From Telmatactis stephensoni (Eukaryota > Cnidaria > Anthozoa > Actiniaria > Isophelliidae): DNA of 64,000 nt. Made by a program: the position numbers and the translations under genes. Each line of letters starts with the position of its first letter. The first letter of the stretch is position 1. Below are positions 23,987 to 35,682 of this stretch, in pieces. Under the pieces are notes generated by a model, which was not told where the DNA came from, made no database searches, and saw only the letters and a list, made by a program, of their open reading frames with translations. The stretch covers positions 18,851 through 82,850 of the forward strand of contig JALIZF010000788.1 of assembly GCA_029948255.1 (NCBI GenBank). The letters run 5' to 3'.

Positions 23987-24339
23987 ATAGAGTGCATTTC
24001 ATATGTCTGTGAAATAAGATCAAAGTTATTTGTGCTTATTTAGTTGCTATTTAGTCACTAGCATTGAACCAGAACTTTCTTATAATAGCAATACACTGGA
24101 GACATCAAATACACAAGAGAATTGAGACAAATGACTTTGCATAATAGCTTTTAATTACTTTATTACTTCAAATGAACCTTCATTGTTTCTTTCATTGAAA
24201 CAGACTTTCTACACATCCAGTGTATTGCTATTATAAGAAAGTTCTGGTTCAATGGTAGCAACTAAATAACAACTAAATAGCAACTAAATAGGCACAAATA
24301 ACTTGATCTTATTTCACAGACATATGAAATGCACTCTAT
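23987..24339. repeat. 353-bp foldback element
   Basis: ATAGAGTGCATTTCATATGT at the left is complementary to the end at 24339. The arms run ~110 bp, through AGAACTTTCTTATAATAGCA to CACTGGA/TCCAGTGT. The right arm has one extra AACTAAATAGC-type unit. Confidence 0.85.
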
Positions 24340-25823
24340 GTCGACGCATCAAAGAATACAAAAATAAATGAACAACGTAACAAGCTAAGGTTTTTGAACC
24401 AGCTAAGTGATCACATTGGGACGTGCGTCAACGTAGCGGTGTCGTACGTTTACGTAAAATAATCAAGCTGAAAGCAACCTATTTGCAGTAGAACTATATT
24501 CCGAGTTTTTTGTCTAGTAAACTCAAAATAGCGAGGGTTTTGGACCTGTTCGTATAGATTACATGTCTTATTTGCTGATTATTATGTGAGCGAGCGAGAA
24601 ATTGGTTTTAGTTTGTTCAGTTTTTCCGAGGAGCGGAACTCATTTCTTTGATTAGTCGGTGAAATGAACTCAAACAGGATGCAAGATAACAAATGAATTG
24701 TTTTCATATTCATCACGGGAACGATAAATGTAACAACAAAAAATTAGCAAATTAAAAACAGCCTGTTCTACTTCAAAGATAAAATATATTTAACAATCTT
24801 CCCGTGTGATAAACTGGAGAGTTTGAAATGAGATAACGGGCTCCCTGCGGCTATGAGGACGAACTTCAAATGGTAATCAAGAGAAATGATCAAGAATAAA
24901 AATCTCATTATTTGTAATGTCTATTGCTAAAAATATTTTGAGTATAGAGAAATATAATAAGTGAGTATTTTAGACCTAGTTCAAATGACAAACCAATGAT
25001 GTGCCAATTGTAACTAAGTTACGGGCATCCTGTTAATACGGACACTCGGTTAATATACGAACATGCAATTCTGTCCCGGCCGAAACTCATACAAATATAG
25101 TTGTAAAATATACCCGGTTAAAACGGACACTTTTTCGATATTTTTTCGATACATGCTCAAGACAACGACAATGTGTAAATCAGTGATCACTTTTGATCAC
25201 TTGCCATGGTTTCTCACGTTCAAAATTCAAAAAGTCTCGATCTAAGAATAAATCTACTTGATTCTTATAACTCTTAACCCTCTCAAAATAATTTTCTGAA
25301 TCTTCATCTGGCATGAGACTTAATTAATCTGTTTATTTGTAATTTACCTGTTTATTTTTCTTCTTCTTCTTCTTCGTGTTCACCTATTTACGTATTTGTA
25401 TTTGTACAGTAGCTTTTTTCTTCTTTTTTCCCTCTCTTCCAAATAATTCTTTTCCTTCTGTACGTACTTGAAATTACATTAATTTTACCCATAAAACAAC
25501 AATCGCCTTAATTCATTAAGCTCTCCTAGTTGCTGCTTGGCTCGATTAACACAACAGTTATTCCAAGCAGCAATTACCTCTCTTTTATGTTTAATCTTTT
25601 ATTGTAGAGTACAGATACTAAAAGTGTGCAATATTTTTAATGCTTGTACTCTAATTTATTGATGTAACTCCGAAAGGTAAAAGTAAAGTTTTCTTGTCTT
25701 GTCTTGTAAATTCTTAGCTAATTACAGGCCATTCAGAGTTTCCCCACTAAAAATAAAGAGAGTGACATACATTCAGTGTTTCCGCAAAAAACTATAGCTA
25801 CAGCCACTTGTCGTAAATTAGCC
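24340..25823. other. no gene; possible LINE 3' end at its right
   Basis: AT-rich. Around 25525-25710 a stem (GTTGCTGCTTGG ... CCAAGCAGCAAT) is followed by CCGAAAGGTAAAAGTAAAG and a CTTGT-repeated tail, the style of a LINE 3' untranslated end. A GGGCTCCCTGCGG word at 24838 resembles the end of the giant palindrome family. Confidence 0.35.
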
Positions 25824-26238
25824 AACCCGGTTCAATGAGCTTTTATCAGGTATTTTTAAATTCGTAAAACAGAAAAAGAATTACCATAGCTGGAAAGAGC
25901 ATGTTAATTAAAATTAGCAAGACAGTGAAGTTTGAAGGAATTAAATCCAAAACTCGCGAGAATATATGAATTTTTGAAAAGTGTGAATCGAATTTGTAAG
26001 AAAACCTTTGCTGGTAGGCATCTCTTGCCTACCAGCGAATGTTTTCATACAAAATTTCGATTTCGGAAAATTCATATCTTCGTGAGTTTGAAAGTTACTT
26101 CATTCAAACTTCACAGTTTTACTAATTTTGACGTGCTCTTTCCAGCTATGGCAATTATATTTCTGTACTGTGACTTTTGGAATTACATGATAAAAGCTCA
26201 TTCGTCTCGTCCACATGGTGTTCGTGTTAACCGGGTTT
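25824..26238. repeat. ~415-bp foldback element, family copy 1
   Basis: Outer ends AACCCGGTT and AACCGGGTTT, then TGAGCTTTTATCA/TGATAAAAGCTCAT and ATTACCATAGCTGGAAAGAG with its diverged complement. The centre is a 10-bp-arm hairpin (GCTGGTAGGCA ... TGCCTACCAGC). A second copy is at about 50725-51070. Confidence 0.8.
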
Positions 26239-26544
26239 CACTGTACATGGAAATCAACTGATTTGGTTCGGCGCCCGCGGTTTTTGCATGATTTGCAGCA
26301 GCTTAGGCCTAGTTCAGACGCCCTTCTAATCATGTGCCGTACCAAATTATTTCAGTGAAATAGAAGGAAATTTTTGCGTCTAAATATATTTAAAACGTGT
26401 GGCATACGAGAGCCAATGGAATAATATAATGGCTTTAACTATACATTTTAAATTGAGAACGGTAAACGGGCCATACATGCAGGACCCACAGTAATTGGCG
26501 AAAGCTGTTGTGGTGTCCCTGCCTTCTTTGGAAGGAAAAGCTAA

Positions 26545-27013
26545 TAAACTAAACCAAGAGAGCATAAATAAGAGAGGGAAACTTGTTAATGGGGCGTGCG
26601 CCGTGATGATTCCCATCTGTGCTATTTTTAGTAATCGGATGCAGTTTAATTTTCGTCTTACCCTACTCCCGTGCGTCATAATTTGACACTTCCGGACCCA
26701 GAGTGCCTTTTAGTGCGGATTTGAGTTTTCAAAAACAGCATTAAAATCAAAGTTATCATAGTTCTGCTCTTGTTCATATTATCTATCATCAAGAGTGTGT
26801 ACTTTCTGAGGGAACGATTTTGATGAGGAAAAGGCAAAAACGTCGAGGATTTTGTTGTGTTTTTGAAAGAAATCTTAGCGGAAATGCGTGCGCTACTGAC
26901 GCTTCACACGTCATCGAGTGCGCGCTTAGGTTTATTCAAAAAAAAATTCGCTCATTCGCGCGCCCCATTAACAAGTTTCCCTCTCTTATTTATGCTCTCT
27001 TGACTAAATTAAA
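26545..27013. repeat. ~470-bp foldback element with ~40-bp arms
   Basis: CCAAGAGAGCATAAATAAGA through AACTTGTTAATGGGGCG at the left (26555-26597) is complemented by CGCCCCATTAACAAGTTTCC through TATTTATGCTCTCTTG at the right (26960-27003). The interior contains GCGCTACTGACGCTTCACAC, a word shared with the element at 28027. Confidence 0.75.
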
Positions 27014-27068
27014 CTAAACATGGAACAGATGGAAGGTATATGCTATGAACGAGGCGTACCGTATGCCA

Positions 27069-27341
27069 TAGAGTAGATTTCGTATGGCTGTGAAAACGGC
27101 GCCACGGCCACGGCCACGGCACTGCACGGTTACGGCACGGTTACGGCACGGTTACGGCACGGTTACGGTACGGTTACGGCACGGTTACGGCACGGTTACG
27201 GCAGGTACGGTTACGGTACGGTTATGGCACGGTTACGGCACGGTTACGGCAGGAATTTCAAATGTTTTTATAGACATCACGGCACTGACACGGCCACGGC
27301 ACGGCGCGGTACGTTTCACAACTCATACGAAATCTGCTCTA
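27069..27341. repeat. foldback element carrying an 11-bp tandem array
   Basis: Ends TAGAGTAGATTTCGTA and TACGAAATCTGCTCTA. The interior is an array of ~11-bp CACGGTTACGG units (about 11 copies, 27120-27250) followed by AATGTTTTTATAGACATCAC and GGCACGGCGCGGT. The frame-open translation ([10 protein letters not shown] repeats) is a by-product. A related copy with one unit is at 7233-7382. Confidence 0.85.
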
Positions 27342-28026
27342 CCGTCTACAGGCCACACCAAATGTATACATGATCAAATTTCTTATTGAATTTGGGTCGA
27401 ACAAAATGTGAAGGGCACATGGCTTGTAGTTCCTGTATATATAATACCGAACGAGAAGTCGTTTTTGCCAGAGGCCACTAATATATGAATATAATTACAC
27501 AATCACTCCTATAACATTCAATATTTTGAAAACACAGAGATCTTAGCTGACATGTTGATTTTTTCATCTTCACAGTAAAACAAAAATAAAAAGGAATTAT
27601 GATAAGCAGGATTATTGCAGGACATCAGTACGGAGCTGAGATGACCGTCATTTCATGGCATTTTGACAGAGTTTCCAGCGGTAATCAGTGTTTGCTAGTC
27701 CTGGTCACTCTATGTTATACAATCTCAATCAGTGTCGGTGCAATGCTACAACACCCGAGGAAGGGGACAATGTTATGTATCTTCAACTTTACTTCCAATC
27801 CTCGGGCATACAGGACATTTATTAAAGTAAATATGAATGAGATCACGAGTTGAAAAAGCTAGGGATATTGCCTGAAAGTTTCAGGATTTTTCCTGCAAAA
27901 ACGTATGCTGAAATGACACTTTGAATAGGTTGTTCAGAAATGTTGAAGCCTATGACTTATCTAGATAGATTGAAGCAGTTAGTGTCTATTTTTCTATCAT
28001 TTGATACTGAAGAATGTATGTAAAAG

Positions 28027-28455
28027 TTTAATAATATACATGAAAAAAATTCTCGATGCTGATTAGCTGAGAGCAGTGCAGTTCAAATGTAATACCAGTG
28101 CAAAAATCTGTAATATCAGTGCAAAAATCTGTAACACCAGTGCAAATTACATTTGAATTTACAGGTCCAAAAATGTGCTTAAAATTATTTTTTTCTTATT
28201 CTGCTATTGTAAACATTAACAAGCATGACATGTACGAAGTTTTTCACTCATTAAAGAACACGTATGTCTAAAAAAGTGGCAAAAACTTTGAGGATCTGGT
28301 TGTCAGTTAAATATAATTTTTAATGACTTGCGCGCGCTACTGATGCCATCACATCTCATCGAGCGCGCGCTCAAAGTTTTCTTCTTGAGATTTTATCAGT
28401 TTTTCTAAAAAAATCACCGTTTATTTTCTCGAATTTTTTCATGTATATTATTAAA
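28027..28455. repeat. ~429-bp foldback element
   Basis: TTTAATAATATACATGAAAA at the left and its complement ending at 28455 form ~27-bp arms. The interior has a short tandem repeat (GTGCAAAAATCTGTAAYA-type, twice, 28098-28140), TTCAAATGTAA/TTACATTTGAA, and GCGCTACTGATGCCATCACA. Confidence 0.7.
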
Positions 28456-28563
28456 AGGTAATCATACGTTTTCTCGTTCTACGGGCGAGTGCAATTTGAG
28501 CTCTTTGAAAAACACACGAGTGCAAATTAATTCCAAATTGAACTTGAAACCGTATGATTACCT
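28456..28563. repeat. short inverted-repeat element
   Basis: AGGTAATCATACG and CGTATGATTACCT (13 bp, exact) bound a 108-bp segment directly abutting the previous element. The interior has GAGTGCAA twice. Confidence 0.6.
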
Positions 28564-28617
28564 ATACATATCCAACTCACCTTTTCGCACGTCAGTTGAA
28601 ACGTGTCTATGTTAACT

Positions 28618-29500
28618 CGGTGCGTTCACATTAGGCCGTTTTCGATCGACTTAGGCCGGTTTTTGTGTTTATTTATCACTTGCTGTCTGTCATCGATTTC
28701 CAGTAAAAAGCCGCTTAACAAAAATTTGCGTTCAGACTACGAACTTTCAAGCTAGTAGCCGGCCAGTTTCACTGTTTGCTGTCTGTCATCAACACACAAA
28801 AAAATCTGGTCAAACAGCTCTTAAGTTAGTTTGAACTTCCATTTTAGACTCTATTATTCATAGTTGTCGACTACTGTCGATTTCAAGGTAACTGTGAGGG
28901 TATCACCAGAGTAAATCTGCGATGGTAGCAGTGAAATGAAATCCAACAAGTAAATTTTGACCTAAGGTCATCGATTGATTGACATCAAGAGACCATAATA
29001 CTAAGAGAACGAAGCTCAGTATTGATGTCTGTGCCATGCATGTTCGTGGCGGCTAAGGTTATTTTTAGTAACTTCGCCATCGCGCGCGCAAGTCCCTCCA
29101 CCAATAGAATTTGATTTTTGACGTGCGCGCGGACGGGACCGTTTGAATTCTATTGTCTAAGAGCCTTGCGCGCGCGATGGCGAAGTTACTAAAAATAGCC
29201 TTAGCCGCCACGAACATGGCACAGACATCAATACTGAGCTTCGCTCTCTTAGTATTATGGTCTCTTGTTGACATATGCAAAGAAAAACTGTCAAGAATAA
29301 CACCATTAGCCACCACGACCGGTTTCAAACCTAGTTTTCAGTGGATTGAGTTTTATCACATTTCCGGCCTATTTTCCCACAAACTGGTCATTGAAAAGCG
29401 GCTTAGCGAAAATGTCCAAATAGCGTTCACACTGGAAAAGCCACTTAGCAAAGTACTTTTATGAGCAAAGCGGCTTAGAAGTCCCAATGTGAACGCACTG
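28618..29500. mobile_element. inverted-repeat element hosting a nested MITE
   Basis: Ends GGTGCGTTCACATTAGG and CCCAATGTGAACGCACTG are near complements. Subterminal AAGCCGCTTA-type and AAGCGGCTTAG words recur on both sides. The palindromic MITE at 28986-29267 sits inside it, so this element is the older of the two. No transposase frame. Confidence 0.7.
28986..29267. mobile_element. palindromic MITE, second copy, 7-bp target duplication
   Basis: Near-identical to 7954-8231 (CAAGAGACCATAATACTAAG start, GGTCTCTTG end), with small differences such as CATGCATGTTCG. Flanked by TTGACAT on both sides (28979-28985 and 29268-29274). The 7-bp duplication matches that of copy 1 in length but not in sequence, as expected for independent transposition. 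Confidence 0.92.
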
Positions 29501-29639
29501 AGTTTCTTCAAAAAATTAATGATCTTGAAATTATGAACTCTGTTCCTTAATGTCCTATAGAACTAGATCGACTCGGAAAGACGAAAAAACTCAGTGACTC
29601 CTCAATATAGCCGTCATATGTTTTGAATGGAACACTTAA

Positions 29640-30010
29640 TATCGATAAAATTAACGAAAGGGAAGAAATAACAGATGACGTTCAGTTTAAGCCGAGAAAT
29701 AAATGAACCATTATTCCCGAAATATCTATTTATAAATTAGTTCTATTTCTGTTCAACAGCAGATGATATTAAACCGGAAAAATTGAAGTAGTATTTCAAC
29801 AAATACTTATTTATATACCGGTTCTATTCAACTTTAATTAAAACTCGATCAAACCAAGGATTTGAAAGACTTTCAGTCAACATGTTGGTTTTGGACTCCA
29901 AAATCAGAGAAACTCAGAACGGTGAAATTATAGCAGATGATTTTAAACAGGAACACTGAAATGGAGCAGTATTTAACAAATACTTATTTATAAAACGATT
30001 TGATTTCTGT
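29640..30010. repeat. diverged duplication
   Basis: A phrase with GCAGATGAT, AAAC(C/A)GGAA, CAACAAATACTTATTTATA and a TTCTGTTCAA-type ending occurs at about 29700-29835 and 29930-30010 with many differences. Confidence 0.35.
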
Positions 30011-30549
30011 TCAAATTCAAAACTAGTTCAACCATTTTGATTGATTAAAACTTTCGGTAACCGGTTTTTTTTATAATTGTTTTGTCTTAGAAAAGCTCAG
30101 ACTCAAAAACACCAGACCGAAAAAAACCATAGAAACATCAGATTGACTCGATTTTCTGAAATCTATTTCCACTTATAAAATATTTTACGTACCTGCCGAC
30201 AACGTCTTGGAGCTGGCAAATGAACAGTCTCAAAACGAGTAATTCTGGGATGACATTGCAAGGATGGGAAATGAGTGCTTTTGAGATGTGAACAGTTTTT
30301 AACAAATAACGTTGAGTCACTTGGGTCAACTGAGACAGCTGCATAAAACAAACGAGCAATAATCACTAATAAAATTCACTGCAGATGGTATATACTTCGT
30401 TATTAAGTGCTAGTAATTATGCCGATGACGTCATCAACCTTTAAATGACTGACTCGTACAATAATAATAATGCTAAAGATGGTATTACTAAGTATTGAAA
30501 CTAGTGAGGAAAAACGTAAATTTTAGTAGCAAAAATATTCTAAATATCC

Positions 30550-30723
30550 TTATTAAAGGCCCACTTGGATGAAAATACTTGACAATTTCTATTCGTGTCG
30601 TTTGAATGTAAAGAAAATGTCGCTTTTGACAATTATTGGAAGTCGTACGGATAGGTTACGTTTTACTAAGTTTCAAGACATTTCCAATTTTGGTTTATTT
30701 TCATCCAAGTACCCCTTTAATAA
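30550..30723. repeat. ~174-bp foldback element
   Basis: TTATTAAAGGCCCACTTGGA continuing GATGAAAATA at the left; its near complement TATTTTCATCCAAGTACCCC then TTTAATAA at the right. Arms ~30 bp. Confidence 0.7.
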
Positions 30724-30769
30724 TCAAAGCTATGGATGAGCCGTTTCCAGAGTATCAAACAACAAAATA

Positions 30770-30975
30770 TTTACAGCGCTTTAATATCACTAGCCTTACG
30801 TATATAATCATGGATTTAGTTTCAAGTGTACTTGCGTTAACGCTCATCGAATTCGATACGTTTTGCAAATATTTCTATTACATCGACAACTCTTTGTAGC
30901 CCTTTTATATTACTAACCTTACGTAATCGTGGATATAGCGTTACGTGTATTTGCGATAACGTTCGAATCTTATAC
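30770..30975. repeat. diverged tandem duplication, ~120-bp unit
   Basis: The series TTTAATAT-CACTA, CCTTACGTA, ATCATGGAT, GCGTTAACG and ATACGTTTT occurs at about 30780-30865 and, with changes, at 30905-30980. Confidence 0.4.
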
Positions 30976-31138
30976 GTTTTTCAGACAGAGTATCAGCGTG
31001 TTCTACCGCAAAAAGTACCGTAAGTTCGGCTCCCTCTGCTGCGCACTTGTATCTAGTTCGTTCTATCTATCGTTTCTATTCTTTTTAGCTTTGGTTGACC
31101 GTTTCAACTACATCATTTATCAGAACTTACATCATTAA

Positions 31139-31996
31139 ATAACGACTAAAGTCTGAATACGTACTACTTCATCAATGCTGCACTTATTCGGCTTCTTCAG
31201 ATATTGATTGAAGATTCGATTAGAGTCGTTTGGTCTGCTGTGAAGATGGCAGCTTTTCAAGTGATGATGAAAAAGCCATAGAATCGAATCATGGCTATCA
31301 GTTATTATTTGAGAGGGAAGTGTTCCTACTGACGAATAGCGCCCTGCGGCTGTTGGGGCTGCAGAGATATTTTTGGCTCGTTCAGCAGCATTGGTTTTGT
31401 CCATGGACCAGTGGCAGCATGCACAGCGTGAAATGATTACTTGCTACTCAAAGACCTCTTCTATATAGCGTAGTACCTACTTTAGTGCGTACATTTATCT
31501 GTATTTTGTCAGTGCAACTTTGTTTTCCGGTAATTATTTTCATGCAATTAATTTTTTTTGGCACGATTTTTTTTTTTTTTTTTTTTTGGACGCGAACTAA
31601 CATTCGAAACTAAAACAGTAGAGCAAGAAAACAATTCTAATCTATCTACTGTTTTCATTTTTTGTCTCTTAAGTTCGATTTTTTCATACTAATTAGCGTT
31701 TTTTTCAGTGTGCATTATCCTATTTTATAGGCCTTTCATAATGTTTAGTAGTTTGAGTGATTTCTTATTCAGGCGTTCAATAGTTTTGAGATTAAAGTAT
31801 AAATAAAATATAATACTCAAAAGGAAAGGAAAATTCTTAAATTCTGCTATTTGCGGTTTAGTGAGGATTCTTTTTTCCCCAGCCATGAAGTTTCCCAGTA
31901 AGTGTTGACTTGCTTTAATATCATAATCCATAACTTAATTGTAGGATTTTATGGACTGGATCTCAAGCCATAAACGTACTGCTTTAATTTCAACTC
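31139..31996. other. no gene recognised
   Basis: AT-rich; includes a T-homopolymer of about 18 bases near 31570. Short frames on the minus strand (89 and 68 codons) have no family features. Confidence 0.4.
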
Positions 31997-32205
31997 ACAC
32001 TGGTAAATTTGGACCATTCCCATGAGTTGAAAATTTGTCGGAAATAAGATATGGAAATAGGTCAGTGGAGAGCCAAGATTCCATGCTTTTGCTCAAATCC
32101 AACCTACGGAAATTTTTCCCAAAGAATGGAAATTGGAAATGCGAAGAAAAAAGGCGTTGGAAATCTGCTTTCCAACCCATGGAAATGGTCTAAATTTTTC
32201 GGTGT
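31997..32205. repeat. degenerate foldback element
   Basis: CACTGGTAAATTTGGACCAT at the left and its diverged complement (ATGGTCTAAATTTTTCGGTG) at the right. Inside are GGAAAT-rich blocks on both arms. Confidence 0.5.
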
Positions 32206-33534
32206 CACTATATAGGCTTAAAGCTTTATGATAATTTTTTCGAATTATACATTTGAAACATATATATTCAGGAATGTAGAGAGATCCACGAGGACATACA
32301 AAACACTGCAGCTATGCTATCTTTATGCCATAAGTTGAGCGAATTCAAATACTAAATCTAAAGAAAATTTGATGAGTGCGAAGATCAATCCCTGAGGCAC
32401 TCCACACTGAATTTACTTCATCAGAAGCTTAACCGTAAAACACCTGTCGGCCAGATAGCTGTTCAGATAGCTTTTAATTAAACAATGGGAGCGAAAACAG
32501 CTTATAGGGGATTTAAGGAGAGGAGATAAACCTAGCACTAGATAATAGATAAAGAATAACATATGGGTGCGTGGAGATATGAAATTTATCCTTGAGTGTT
32601 CAACACACGATTTGTCTCACGAATGAGCTCCAAGCACTCATGTATTATTTTGTTAATCATATAAACTACAGTGTGTTATAAGGATTATTTTAAAAAACGA
32701 GACTTTTAACTAAGGAAACGTGTACTGTCAAATTCGTACATGATTCATGACTGCACCGAGTTTGAGAGAGTTCGTGCTTGAATCTGAAAACCGTACTGGA
32801 TTAAAAGGACAGAAAAATCATCTCTAAAAGTTCAATGAAATACACTTTATTCGCTAATATTGAGACTTTGTAACATGCAGTTTTTTAAATCATTCAATTC
32901 ACGAAGCTGTTTTTAGCCGCGATCTTACTTCCTTCAACGGTTCGCAAAACCAAAACTTCAAGGTTTAAAAATCACTTAAAATATACTAGGTTCTCATAAA
33001 TTCTACCGACCAGAAATTCACAATGTGTAAAATAAATGCTAAAAGTTTAAGTTAATTACCTGAAAAAAGCATTTTGGACGGTCCAAAAACTGCTTGCCAT
33101 TTTGTCTTCAAAACACGGCGAGTTTACTTGGTACATTTGATTACGTAACGTACTCTTGGCGCTTCGTGATTGGCTAAAAATCGATATTAGAACACATGTA
33201 TTTTGCCCCGATATCACAACACATGTGTTCTATAAATTAATTGCGATTTTGCGACGGAAATATCACAAAATATTGAGATATTGAAATATCGGCTAGCTGT
33301 GAGAAAATATTTTCTGTGTTGGGCGGAGTCGCGCAGCGGCGGAGCCCAATACGTGAATTTATTATACGACCGCACGCTTTTCAGTGCAAATAAAGACTAA
33401 ACCGAGTGCAAATATGCAAGCGTATTACACAACTTTATGTGTTATAACCTCTATATTTTCTCCTAAGGCTATCAATATTTTGTGGTGTTTCCGTTTCAGC
33501 AATTAGTTTTGTATATATCGCGAATCGAAAGATT
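32206..33534. other. no gene recognised
   Basis: AT-rich. A short stem (AGAACACATGT ... ACATGTGTTCT) occurs at about 33188-33232, and a GGCGGAGTCGCGCAGCGGCG word at about 33322. Confidence 0.4.
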
Positions 33535-33676
33535 TTTTTTCTTTTCTTTTCTTTTCTTTTTTTCTAAAACAAAAACAAAAACAAAAACAAAAACAAAAAC
33601 AAAAACAAAAACAAAAACAAAAACAAAAACAAAAACAAAAACAAAAACAAAAACAAAAACAAAAACAAAAACAAAC
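33535..33676. repeat. CTTTT run and AAAAAC microsatellite
   Basis: A short CTTTT run (33540-33560) precedes about 18 units of AAAAAC to 33676. The Lys-Thr and Val-Phe frames read across it are artefacts. Confidence 0.95.
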
Positions 33677-33840
33677 CCCGGGAACTCATCTGTTTTCGTT
33701 GATTGAATTAAAACAAAATTTTCCCTAGGAAAGCGCGCGCTCAAAAGTTTTATTACTTTCGCAATAAATATTGCTCAGAAAGTTATAGCTAAATGTTTTC
33801 TTTTTCAGTGAAGAATTGAATTAATGATAATTTTGTCCGC

Positions 33841-33866
33841 CTCCCCCCCCCCCCCCCCCCCCCCCA
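33841..33866. repeat. poly-C tract
   Basis: About 24 consecutive C (with one T near the start), followed by ACCACC and A-runs. Homopolymer length here is likely to be unreliable. Confidence 0.9.
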
Positions 33867-34214
33867 TTACCACCACCAAAAAAAACCAGAAAAAAACACA
33901 ATTTCGCACGGTCATTTTGAGCCGTTAATGATACCACAAAGTACAGAGAGAAGGCATTATTTTCCGATAAAGTCGTCTCAAAATCAGCGCTCGTGAACCG
34001 CATCGAAGTGGCTTTCTTGAAAATCACAAAAACCTACTGACAATCAATTCAAAATTGAGCAGCAAATATAAAATAACTTTTTAGATAATATCCGTGAATA
34101 AAATGACCGAAAAAAGTGACATACTTTGATACGATATTTCTCAGTGGCCAAATTAAAATCCCTTATAACACACTGTAGGTTACATAATAAAGCAGTTTTC
34201 GCTTGACAGTGAAA

Positions 34215-34580
34215 ATGGTACAGACATCGCACGGCAAGGTTACGGCAAAAATTTCGAATGTGTTCATAAGGTAGGTCCTTCATATATGGTACATTATAAT
34301 GGGTCCTATTGTGTATAACATAATAATAATAATAATAATAATAATATTTCGTTATATACAATAGGACCCATTATAATGTACCATATATGAAGGACCTACC
34401 GTTCATAAACAAGGCGGCCCTGACCGGCGCAGTAAGGCCCAATACGTCAATCCTTCGGTACGAAAACTGCTCAATATAAAAAGTTGTTTCAACTATATAT
34501 GAAATCATTACATCATATGGAAAAGTTGGGTTATGAAAAAAGCACTATGCCGTAACCTTGCCGTGCGATGTCTGTACCAT
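34215..34580. mobile_element. inverted-repeat element hosting a nested hairpin
   Basis: ATGGTACAGACATCGCACGG continuing CAAGGTTACGGCA (from 34215) is complemented exactly at 34548-34580. The interior carries AAAATTTCGAATGTGTTCATA, related to the GGTTACGG family at 7233 and 27069. The hairpin at 34269-34400 lies inside it. Confidence 0.85.
34269..34400. mobile_element. nested hairpin MITE with 7-bp target duplication
   Basis: GGTAGGTCCTTCATATATGG at the left and its complement ending GGACCTACC at the right, with a TAA-rich centre (AATAATAATAA). GTTCATA flanks both sides (34262-34268 and 34401-34407). Removing it rejoins the host element. Confidence 0.88.
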
Positions 34581-34726
34581 CAAATATGGCTTTTTGGCCA
34601 ATCAGAGCACGCATTATATAATAGCTATTTTATAATTTCATTTCTTTTCTATATAGAAAAGAAATGAAATTATAAAATAGCTATTATATAATGCGTGCTC
34701 TGATTGGCCAAAAAGCCATATTTGAT
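34579..34726. repeat. 148-bp perfect palindrome
   Basis: ATCAAATATGGCTTTTTGGC continues into an arm of 74 bases that meets its exact complement at TATA (about 34652). The GGCCAATCAGAGC word also occurs at about 43836 in a longer repeat copy. It abuts the preceding element. Confidence 0.88.
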
Positions 34727-35030
34727 GAGAGTATCAAACACGCTTATGTGATTTTTTTTCGAATTTTTCATAAATATGTGCGCTTGTTATTTTATAAAAG
34801 AAGTAAAACACCGTTTTTCTGTGTGATAGCCTGATCGCCTACGGCTCGTGCTTCCACTACGCTCTCTCGTGTTCTCTGTTTTGATTAGGCTATCAAACAC
34901 GGAAAACAGTTTTTTATTGTTTTCATAAAAGTTTTAAAATTTTCGACCTGGCGGTCATCATGCATCTCATTTAATGATGTATGACCACCAGATCGAAAAC
35001 GTTTAAAACTTTTATAAAAACTTTTAGCCT
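34727..35030. repeat. copy of a dispersed repeat plus a hairpin
   Basis: GAGAGTATCAAACACGC, CGAATTTTTC, TATAAAAGAAGTAAAAC, CTACGGCTCGTGCTTCCACT and CTATCAAACACGGAAAACAG match in order a segment at about 43862-44110. From about 34921, TTTCATAAAAGTTTTAAAAT and its complement form a ~95-bp hairpin with GACCTGGCGGTCAT / ATGACCACCAGATC arms. Confidence 0.7.
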
Positions 35031-35337
35031 TTTATTTGTAAATATCAATTTTATCATTTAATTATGTCAGTTTTTTATTGCTTAAGCCAATACTCAGGCT
35101 TATACCAGGGACCTCGAACATTTAAACAGTATAAATGATATTAATAATAATACGTAATATAAATGCAGCTTCTTATTATGTTTTCTTGTTGTTGTGTTGT
35201 TGTTTTTTTCTCGGTTCTTTGTCGTGTTTGTTTTTTCTTTCGTCCACATTTAGATTGTTAGAACAACTAAACTGTAAAATATGTAAAGTAGATGGAAATT
35301 TGAAATAAAAAAAACATTGAAAAAAGTTGTACTCACT

Positions 35338-35682
35338 AATGCTCAGTTCAAACGTCAAACATTTGTCGCGTCGAGTGAAAACAATGGATAACTAGACGGC
35401 CTTTTTTGATGTTAGCGAACTTCAGATGTGACTACGAGTATGAGATTGAGTACGAATTTTAAAATTGGCCTTGCGTGAGTTGTTGATACTGAACCGTAGT
35501 CCTGTACATAGATTAAACATTAATTTAAGAAATGGAAAATTGGCTATGATTCGGTATCAACATCCCACACAAGACGAATTTAAAAACTCGTACTCGTACT
35601 GAATCTCGTACTCGGTGTCAAATCTGAAGTTCACTATTATTAGATTCGACGCGGCAAAAGTTCGGCGTCTGAACTGCTGGGC
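35338..35682. repeat. ~345-bp foldback element
   Basis: Left end AATGCTCAGTTCAAACGTCA with TTTGTCGCGTCGA; right end TTCGACGCGGCAAAAGTTCG with GCGTCTGAACTGCTGGG. Subterminal AGTACGAATTTTAAAA and TCGTACTCGTACTGAA blocks also pair. The arms are diverged, so this is an older copy. Confidence 0.65.

Noticed and set aside
27084..27389. 101-codon frame with [10 protein letters not shown] repeats
   Set aside because: Translation of the CACGGTTACGG array in a foldback element.
33482..33744. Lys-Thr and Val-Phe repeat frames on both strands
   Set aside because: AAAAAC microsatellite.
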